The position numbers and the translations under genes were made by a program. Of a DNA stretch of 64,000 bases, positions 58,403 through 64,000 are shown piece after piece. Origin of the DNA: Actinophytocola sp963826035. GTDB taxonomy: Bacteria; Actinomycetota; Actinomycetes; Mycobacteriales; Pseudonocardiaceae. Numbering within the stretch: the first letter of the stretch is position 1; the number at the start of each line of letters is the position of its first letter. The notes under the pieces are model-generated. The model searched no databases. It worked only from the letters and a program-made list of their open reading frames with translations, and had not been told where the DNA came from. The stretch lies in assembly GCA_963826035.1 (NCBI GenBank), contig CAWGVZ010000003.1:310001-374000 (forward strand), given 5' to 3'.

Positions 58403-59104
58403 GTGACTGCAACCGCGCGGGGTTCGGCCACCTCACTGGTGTCGCGGTGCTGGCACGGTCTCATCGCGATCGTCATCGTGGTGGCTCTGGTCATCCAACT
58501 CGTGCTGCTCTTCACCGGCGGCGCCGACGCCAACTCGGGACGGACCGGCGGCTCGACGAGTGTCGGCGTCCGGCTCTGGCGGCTGTTCAGCTACTTCACC
58601 ATCGAGAGCAACCTGATCGTGCTGGCCACCGCCCTCGTCCTCGCTTGGCGGCCCACCTTCGACGGTCGCGTCTGGCGGGTCGTCCGCCTGGACGCGCTAC
58701 TCGGCATTCTCATCACCGGCCTGGTCTTCGCGATCGTTCTCGCGCCACAGATGCACATCACGGGAGCGGCGCTGGTGGCCAACATCGGGTTCCATTACAT
58801 CGCGCCCTGGGCAACCCTGGCCGCCTGGCTGCTCTTCGGTCCGCGACCCCGCATCGACTGGAGCACCGTCGCGGCCGCGTTCATCTGGCCGATTCTCTGG
58901 CTGATCTACATCTTCACCCAGGGCGCCTTCACCGACTGGTATCCGTACTCCTTCCTCGACGTCACCAAGATCGGCTTTGCCGACGCGCTACGCAACGCCC
59001 TCCTGGTGGTCGCTCTCGCCGTTGCCTTCGCCGCCCTGCTCAAGGTCCTTGACCACCGGCTCCCGCTCGGCCGCGACGCACGCGATGGGCTGGATGAGCG
59101 TTAA
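58403..59104 (+). CDS. Pr6Pr-family six-helix membrane protein
   Basis: 233 aa from the GTG at 58403. Six hydrophobic helices with family landmarks: RLWRLFSYFTIESNLIVLAT, LVANIGFHYIAPWATLAAWL, WPILWLIYIFTQGAFTDWYP, YSFLDVTKIGFADALRNALL. The patterns FSYFTIxSN and YPYxFLD are what I know of the Pr6Pr group. No activity has been assigned to the family that I can name. It follows the methyltransferase by 41 bp. Confidence 0.85.
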   Translation: MTATARGSATSLVSRCWHGLIAIVIVVALVIQLVLLFTGGADANSGRTGGSTSVGVRLWRLFSYFTIESNLIVLATALVLAWRPTFDGRVWRVVRLDALLGILITGLVFAIVLAPQMHITGAALVANIGFHYIAPWATLAAWLLFGPRPRIDWSTVAAAFIWPILWLIYIFTQGAFTDWYPYSFLDVTKIGFADALRNALLVVALAVAFAALLKVLDHRLPLGRDARDGLDER

Positions 59105-59132
59105 CATCGCCCATCCCAACACCACGTGAATG

Positions 59133-59176
59133 TGGACAATTAAGCGCTTGTTAGCGATAACACTCTAGCGCTACAG
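59133..59176. promoter_or_regulatory. Promoter with two LacI-type operators for the arabinanase genes
   Basis: -35 TGGACA (59133-59138) and -10 GATAAC (59156-59161), 17 bp apart. The palindrome TGTTA-GCGA-TAACA (59149-59162) covers the -10, and a second, CTCTAGCGCTACAG with exact core TAGCGCTA (59163-59176), follows at once. A further AGCGCT lies at 59143. Strong sign of LacI-family repression. Confidence 0.8.
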
Positions 59177-59242
59177 TGCTGGGGAGCGCCTCGGCAGGGC
59201 GGCGCGTGACGATGCCACTCTCACGCCGGATCGGGGAATCTC

Positions 59243-60217
59243 GTGGCCGCACTGAGGAAATCCGCCCTGGGAAAATCAGCCCTGTCCCTGCTGACCGCCC
59301 TCGCTCTGACCGTCGCGCTGGCGCCGCACGCGGCCGCCTATCCCCTGCCGGGCCGGGTGACCGGCGACGTCGGCGTGCACGACCCGACCGTGGTCAAGCG
59401 CGCCGACGGCAGCTACCTGGTGGCGCACACCGGTAACAACATCGCGCTCAAGACCTCCACCGACCGGATCGCGTTCCGCAACGCGGGCTCGGTGTTCCCG
59501 GGCGGCGCGTCGTGGACCACCACCTACACGGGCGGCAGCCGGAACCTGTGGGCGCCCGATCTGTCCTATCGGAACGGTCAGTACCACCTGTACTACTCGG
59601 CCTCCACGTTCGGCTCGAACCGGTCGGCGATCTTCCTGGCCACGAGCGCCAGCGGCAACTCGGGCACCTGGACCAACCAGGGCCTGGTCATCGAGTCCCG
59701 CACTTCGGACAACTTCAACGCCATCGACCCGGATCTCGTGGTGGACGACCAGGGTCGCTGGTGGCTGAGCTTCGGCTCGTTCTGGTCGGGCATCAAGATG
59801 GTCGCGCTCAACCCGTCCACCGGCAAGCGGTCGGACAACACCGTCCACTCGATCGCCGGGCGGGGCGGCGGCGCGATCGAGGCGCCGAACATCGTCAAGC
59901 GTGGGTCCTACTACTACCTGTTCGTCTCGTTCGACCGGTGCTGCCAGGGCGCGTCGAGCACCTACCGCGTCATGGTGGGCCGCTCCACCAGCGTCACCGG
60001 CCCGTACACCGCCCGCAACGGCGTGGCCATGAACTCCGGCGGTGGCACGGAAATCCTGGCCGGCCAGGGCAGCGTCCACGGGCCCGGCCATCAGGACGTG
60101 CTGGCCGACGCCGACAGCGACATCCTCATCTACCACTACTACGCCGACAACGGGGCGTCCCTGCTCGGCATCAACCTGCTCGCCTACGACTCCGCGGGAT
60201 GGCCGTACCTCCACTGA
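59243..60217 (+). CDS. Secreted GH43 endo-1,5-alpha-L-arabinanase
   Basis: 324 aa from the GTG at 59243. Signal peptide about 1-31 (ending HAAAYPLPG). Five-blade propeller markers: catalytic base Asp in VGVHDPTVVKRADGSYLVAH, NLWAPDLSYRNGQYHLYYSA, IDPDLVVDDQGRWWLSFGSF, acid Glu in GGAIEAPNIVKRGSYYYLFV, and SVHGPGHQDVL for the calcium/His site. This is the endo-arabinanase subgroup. It cleaves arabinan backbones outside the cell. The next gene starts 25 bp on. Confidence 0.92.
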   Translation: MAALRKSALGKSALSLLTALALTVALAPHAAAYPLPGRVTGDVGVHDPTVVKRADGSYLVAHTGNNIALKTSTDRIAFRNAGSVFPGGASWTTTYTGGSRNLWAPDLSYRNGQYHLYYSASTFGSNRSAIFLATSASGNSGTWTNQGLVIESRTSDNFNAIDPDLVVDDQGRWWLSFGSFWSGIKMVALNPSTGKRSDNTVHSIAGRGGGAIEAPNIVKRGSYYYLFVSFDRCCQGASSTYRVMVGRSTSVTGPYTARNGVAMNSGGGTEILAGQGSVHGPGHQDVLADADSDILIYHYYADNGASLLGINLLAYDSAGWPYLH

Positions 60218-60242
60218 GGAGATGACACTGAAGGAGAAGACC

Positions 60243-61721
60243 GTGAATTTGACGACTTCGACAATTCGCCGCACCGGTCTCGTCCTCGCCGCGACCACCG
60301 TCCTGCTGAGCGGGATCACTGCCCTGCCACCGGCGTCGGCCGCGGTCGTCGACCCCAGCGCCTCGTACGTGCTGGTGAACCGCAACAGCGCCAAGGCGTT
60401 GGACGTCTACGACCTGGCCACGGCCGACGGTGCGCGCATCTCGCAGTACACCCGCAACGACGGCGCCTGGCAGCAGTGGCAGTTCGTCGACTCCGGTGGC
60501 GGCTACTACCGGCTGAAGTCGCGGCACAGCGGCAAGGTCCTCCAGATCTCCGGCGGTTCCACGACCGACGGGGCGGATCTCGTTCAGTGGAGCGACAGCA
60601 ACGCCACCAGCCAGCAGTTCCGGCTGGCCGACTCACCGGACGGGTTCGTGCGGTTGATCAACCGCAACAGCGGCAAGGCGTTGGACGTCTACGGCTGGTC
60701 CACAGCGGACGGTGCGCGCGTGGTGCAGTGGCCCGATCTCGGTGGCGCCAACCAGCAGTGGCAGTTGGTGAAACTGGGCGCCACGGCCGGCACGTTCACG
60801 AATCCGATCAAACGCAACGGCCCGGACCCGTGGATGCAGTACCACAACGGCTACTACTACCTGGCCACCACCACGTGGAACTCGACGATCACCATGCGCC
60901 GGTCCCGGACGTTGGCCGGGCTGTCCAGCGCGGCGGACACCACGGTGTTCAACCTCGCCGGCCGTCCCAACGGGTGCTGCAACATGTGGGCGCCGGAGTT
61001 CCACCTCCTCAACGGCCGCTGGTACCTGTACTACGTGGCCGGGCAGAACGTGCCGGACTACAACCCGACGCAGCGGCTGCACGTGCTGGAGAGCGCCGGC
61101 ACCGACCCGATGGGGCCGTACACGTTCAAGGGCGACCTCGGGAACACCTGGGAGCTGGACGCCAGCATCCTCCAGCACAACGGCCGGCTGTACATGATGG
61201 GCAGCGCCATCGACGGCACCCAGAGCCTGACCATCACGCCGCTGTCGAACCCGTACACGATCAGCGGGGCGCGGCGGACGATCAGCCAGCCGACGCTGGC
61301 CTGGGAGCGGCAGACGGCGCCGGTCAACGAAGGCGCGGAACCCCTGTACCACAACGGGAAGACCATGATCGTGTACTCGGCCAGCGCGTGCTGGGGGCCG
61401 GACTACAAGCTGGGCCTGCTCACCCTCACGGGCACCGATCCGCTCAACCGGGCGCACTGGACGAAGTCGCCCAACCCGGTGTTCCAGCGCAACGACGGCA
61501 ACGGTGTCTACGCGCCCGGCCACAACGGGTTCTTCAAGTCACCGGACGGCACGGAGGACTGGATCGTCTACCACGCCAACGACTCGGCGTCCGGTGGCTG
61601 CGACATGAACCGGTCGACCCGCGCGCAGAAGTTCACCTGGAACGCCGACGGCACACCCAATTTCGGCACCCCCGTCCGGCTGGGCACCACACTCGCCGCA
61701 CCCTCCGGTGAACCCGCGTAG
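60243..61721 (+). CDS. Secreted CBM13-GH43 arabinofuranosidase/arabinanase
   Basis: 492 aa from the GTG at 60243 (AAGGAG, 6 bp). Signal peptide about 1-34. A ricin-type CBM13 (about 38-178) with repeated VNRNSAKALDVYDLATADGA / INRNSGKALDVYGWSTADGA and QQWQ motifs. GH43 domain about 185-492: RNGPDPWMQYHNGYYYLATT (base Asp), CCNMWAPEFHLLNGRWYLYY, NTWELDASILQHNGRLYMMG, VNEGAEPLYHNGKTMIVYSA (acid Glu), and YAPGHNGFFKSPDG. It probably works with the preceding arabinanase on the same polymer. Confidence 0.92.
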   Translation: MNLTTSTIRRTGLVLAATTVLLSGITALPPASAAVVDPSASYVLVNRNSAKALDVYDLATADGARISQYTRNDGAWQQWQFVDSGGGYYRLKSRHSGKVLQISGGSTTDGADLVQWSDSNATSQQFRLADSPDGFVRLINRNSGKALDVYGWSTADGARVVQWPDLGGANQQWQLVKLGATAGTFTNPIKRNGPDPWMQYHNGYYYLATTTWNSTITMRRSRTLAGLSSAADTTVFNLAGRPNGCCNMWAPEFHLLNGRWYLYYVAGQNVPDYNPTQRLHVLESAGTDPMGPYTFKGDLGNTWELDASILQHNGRLYMMGSAIDGTQSLTITPLSNPYTISGARRTISQPTLAWERQTAPVNEGAEPLYHNGKTMIVYSASACWGPDYKLGLLTLTGTDPLNRAHWTKSPNPVFQRNDGNGVYAPGHNGFFKSPDGTEDWIVYHANDSASGGCDMNRSTRAQKFTWNADGTPNFGTPVRLGTTLAAPSGEPA

Positions 61722-61724
61722 CGA

Positions 61725-62633
61725 TCAGCCTTCGTCGCGTAGGACGGCCACCGGGCAGGGCGCGTGGTAGATGACCGCGTGACTGACCGAACCGACCAGC
61801 ACGCTGCGCACCGCCCCGTGGCCGTGGCTGCCGACCACCAGCAGCGCGGCGTCCTCCGCGTGCTCGAGCAGGGCGTGCGCCGGCCGGTCGAAGCTGACCA
61901 CGCGGCGCACGGCGACGTCGGGATACCGGTCCGGGTAGCCGGACAGCGACTCGGCGAGCAGCTGCTCACCCTTGTCGCGCACCTCGGACATGTCCTCGTC
62001 CCAGACCCGGACCGGCTCCAACGCGTCCAACGGCAGATCGGCCCAGGCGTGCACGGCCACCAGGTCGCAGCCGTGCCGGAGGGCGAAGTCGAACGCGAAC
62101 CCGATCGCCCTGGCGCTGGTGGGAGACCCGCCCACGCCCACCACCACCCGGCCGCCCTGGCCACGTGGGTCCTTCGTGTCGCGCACCACCACGATCGGCC
62201 GATCGCAGGTGTGCACGAGTTCGGCGGCCGTCGAGCCGAGCAGCATCCTGGGCAGCGCGGTCCGCCCGGACGAGCCGATCACCACCAGGTCCGTGGCGCC
62301 GGCGACCCTGGTCAGGGCCTCCGCCGCCCGCCCGAGCTCCACCCGGGTGTCGAGGTCCAGGTCCGGGCGAGCCCGCCGGATCTCCCGCGTGCCTTCGGCG
62401 AGCTCACGTTCGGTGCGGTCTCGCAGTGTCCGCTCGTCGAGAAGAAGTGCGCTGCTGGGCGGCATCGGCGACGCGGCCGGGGGCAGCGTCCCCATGACCG
62501 GCCAGTCCACGGACTCGACCACCGTGAGACCCCACCCGCGGCTGGCTGCCTCACCGGCCGCCCACGACACAGCCAGGCGTGCGTGGTCCGAGCCGTCGTA
62601 GCCGGCCACCACTCGAGGTTCTTGTTCTGGCAT
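61725..62633 (-). CDS. Universal stress protein, two tandem Usp domains
   Basis: 302 aa from the ATG at 62633 (GGAGG upstream); ATG at 62639 also fits. Domain 1 (about 5-150): VVAGYDGSDHARLAVSWAAG and ATP loop VVIGSSGRTALPRMLLGSTA. Domain 2 (about 160-300): VVVGVGGSPTSARAIGFAFD and VVGSHGHGAVRSVLVGSVSH. Both have the G-2x-G-9x-G(S/T) nucleotide pattern. Such proteins aid survival in hypoxia or stasis. Convergent with the GH43 gene, 3 bp apart. Confidence 0.93.
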   Translation of the reverse strand: MPEQEPRVVAGYDGSDHARLAVSWAAGEAASRGWGLTVVESVDWPVMGTLPPAASPMPPSSALLLDERTLRDRTERELAEGTREIRRARPDLDLDTRVELGRAAEALTRVAGATDLVVIGSSGRTALPRMLLGSTAAELVHTCDRPIVVVRDTKDPRGQGGRVVVGVGGSPTSARAIGFAFDFALRHGCDLVAVHAWADLPLDALEPVRVWDEDMSEVRDKGEQLLAESLSGYPDRYPDVAVRRVVSFDRPAHALLEHAEDAALLVVGSHGHGAVRSVLVGSVSHAVIYHAPCPVAVLRDEG

Positions 62634-62859
62634 GGCCATCAACCTCCGTGCCCACCGGAATACCCGTCATCGATGCGGGGTAACCAGTGGAGACTCACTC
62701 TGGAAGGAGCAGGTGCGATCACTCCCGAACTGGACCCCGTGACCGCCGAGAGCATGCTGGCCGACGCCGACTTCCAGCAGCGCTGGCCGGTCCGCGGCCA
62801 GCACCCGGTCCCATGCGGCCGTTGGTAACCCACAGGTAGGCGGACGAAGGGTGAGACGG

Positions 62860-63064
62860 ATGACCGTGCCCGTGGTGATCGAGTCGGCCGGCGCCCGAGC
62901 TGCAGGGTGACCTGGTGGTGCCGGGTGATGCGCGGGGGCGTCGTGGTGTTCGCGCACGGCTCGGGCAGCTCGCGGCGCAGCTCACGCAACCGTGCGGTGG
63001 CCGAGGTGCTCCAGCTCGAGGGGTTCGCCACGCTGCTGCTCGACCTGCCGTCCTGCGGGCCACG
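62860..63064 (+). pseudogene. Truncated, frameshifted dienelactone-hydrolase-like gene
   Basis: Reading across frames gives TVPVVIESAGAR, then QGDLVVPGDARG, then VVVFAHGSGSSRRSSRNRAV and LQLEGFATLLLDL. The FAHGSGSS and LLLDL motifs are those of the small alpha/beta hydrolases often found with universal stress proteins. One extra base lies near 62912 and one in the G-run near 62936. The nucleophile and later parts are absent; the sequence joins unrelated DNA at about 63045. Confidence 0.7.
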
Positions 63065-63435
63065 CACGCTCCGCTGACCCCGCGGTTCGTGTTCCTTCAG
63101 ATCCTGCTGGCCGAGTCACAGCGACGGTGCGGCCAGGTCATGGCCGCGTTGCTGACCCTGCGGGACGGTCTGACGGCCGCGTCAGGTACGGCCTTTCAGC
63201 AGAGTCTCCCCGGGGTGCTCGGCGCGGCGCTGATCGCCGCCGACCTCGGCGACGACGAGTCCAGCAGGCAGCTCGCGACCCGCTGGAACACGCTCCGGCG
63301 CGGGCTTGGTCTGCCGCCGCCGATCGCGTTCGCCGAGGCCGCGAGTGCCCTGGAACTGGGGCCGCCGCCGGTCGCCCCCACCGCCCGCTGGAATCCCGGC
63401 GCACTCGTCGCTTGTGTGGCGAGCGCCAGGGTCTG
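63065..63435 (+). pseudogene. Fragment of a helical-repeat (LuxR/AAA-type regulator-like) protein C-terminus
   Basis: The frame has no start but codes plausibly for FLQILLAESQRRCGQVMAAL, LTLRDGLTAASGTAFQQSLP, GVLGAALIAADLGDDESSRQ and LATRWNTLRRGLGLPP. The helix-pair character resembles the C-terminal TPR part of large ATP-binding regulators. Coding character fades after about 63400. From there to 63621 I see nothing recognisable. Assignment is tentative. Confidence 0.4.
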
Positions 63436-63621
63436 GTGTGAGCATCGCCTATCCGACCGCCGTCGACCCGTGCCATCAGCGGGTAGCCGGCCGGCCCTGT
63501 CGCACCCGCTCCCCCGGAGCCCGCGGGGAGAGCGCCAGGAGATCGTCCGTCCCAGAATGGCCGCGTAGCAGCAGCGGCCTGACTGGTGGGAGGACCTCGA
63601 ATGACGTCAGGCGCGCCACGG

Positions 63622-64000
63622 TCAGCCCGCGATGAAGGTGAAGATGCACGGGCTGCCGCCGCCGGTGACGCGCACGGAGACGCTGCCGGTGGTCACCGGT
63701 CCGCCGTCCACGGTGCCGCCGAGTTCGAAGTCGACGAACTGGGAGCCGGCGTCCCCGACACTCGCGATCTCCAACTGCGGGTTCTTCTTGATCACGAAGC
63801 TGACGAGGCTGTTGCTGGGCGTGTCCGAGCAGATCATTCCCTCGGCCGTGGCCTCGTCCTTGGCGTTGATCGCGGCGAGGAACTCCTCGGCGTAGGTCTG
63901 GGCGCCCGCCGTGCCGTCGGACCCACCGCCCGCGTCCGAGTCCGACGGGCCGGAGGCCGGCGGTCCGCTATCCGAGTCACCGCCGGAGCCACCACCGGAG
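63622..64000 (-). CDS. Secreted or membrane protein with Ser/Gly/Asp linker, 3' part (cut by window edge)
   Basis: The reverse frame is open from 64000 to the stop at 63622 (125 residues). A low-complexity linker (SGGGSGGDSDSG, GPSDSDAGGGSDG) is followed by a small domain: TYAEEFLAAINAKDEATAEG, MICSDTPSNSLVSFVIKKNP and a final strand GSPCIFTFIAG. The pattern (short helix with AINAKDEATA, then Cys, beta strands, final Cys) resembles mycobacterial-type DUF4878/lumazine-binding-like domains anchored by an N-terminal membrane segment outside the window. Two Cys could form a disulfide. Function unknown. Confidence 0.7.
   Translation of the reverse strand, partial: SGGGSGGDSDSGPPASGPSDSDAGGGSDGTAGAQTYAEEFLAAINAKDEATAEGMICSDTPSNSLVSFVIKKNPQLEIASVGDAGSQFVDFELGGTVDGGPVTTGSVSVRVTGGGSPCIFTFIAG

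Noticed and set aside
62674..62828. Short + strand frame of 51 codons (ends HPVPCGRW)
   Set aside because: No ribosome site and no recognisable similarity; probably chance or a further gene scrap.
1..64000. tRNA or rRNA genes
   Set aside because: No cloverleaf consensus (for example GGTTCGAATCC-type T-loops) or rRNA-like stretch was noticed on either strand; a covariance-model scan would be decisive.

Overview
The window is high-GC DNA with strong G/C third-position bias, dense genes, many GTG starts, SARP/AfsR regulators, F420-type LLM oxidoreductase, DUF222/HNH protein and secreted CAZymes carrying CBM13/CBM35. This fits a filamentous actinomycete, most likely of the Pseudonocardiaceae (inference from gene style; no marker gene was seen). 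No rRNA, tRNA, CRISPR array or intact insertion sequence was found.

Layout. 1-4.4 kb: the edge of a probable RiPP locus on the minus strand: an AfsR-type SARP regulator, an 83-aa precursor-like peptide and the N-terminus of a B12-type radical SAM maturase, with a divergent ECF sigma factor. 4.4-9.5 kb: small regulators and enzymes, a secreted amidase and a phosphoesterase. 9.5-14 kb: a metacaspase fused to a trehalose-phosphate-synthase-like glycosyltransferase, then a hydrolase pair (one frameshifted) and gene remnants. 14-20 kb: SDR enzyme with TetR-like operators, a ferric-reductase-like membrane protein with a tiny partner, a long hairpin element, and two two-component systems back to back. 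20-27 kb: secreted polysaccharide degradation (PQQ sugar dehydrogenase; CBM35-GH5-PL6 fusion) divergent from a decayed pectate-lyase-like gene, followed by a 21-bp inverted repeat array.

27-40 kb: metabolic and resistance-like accessory genes with their regulators (SigX5-like ECF, HxlR, LysR, AraC), transporters, RibD-like reductases and several broken genes. 40-47 kb: a LacI regulator, an intervening DUF222/HNH gene, then a GH43 beta-xylosidase divergent from a CUT1 sugar ABC transporter with a clear LacI operator between them. 47-54 kb: NUDIX, MmyB-like regulator with divergent quinone reductase, and an M48 peptidase whose C-terminal half has been split off by an apparent 2-bp slip. 54.5-59 kb: a second SARP/NB-ARC regulator, a methyltransferase and a Pr6Pr membrane protein. 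59-62 kb: an arabinan-degrading GH43 pair under two LacI-type operators. 62-64 kb: a universal stress protein, remnants of a dienelactone hydrolase and a TPR protein, and the 3' part of a secreted protein running off the window.

Two themes stand out. First, plant or algal polysaccharide use: GH5-PL6, PQQ dehydrogenase, GH43 xylosidase with ABC importer, and two arabinanases, under LacI-like control. Second, unusual systems: the SARP-controlled radical-SAM RiPP locus and the caspase-GT20 fusion. At least eight genes are broken or are fragments, so this looks like a fast-evolving accessory part of the chromosome.
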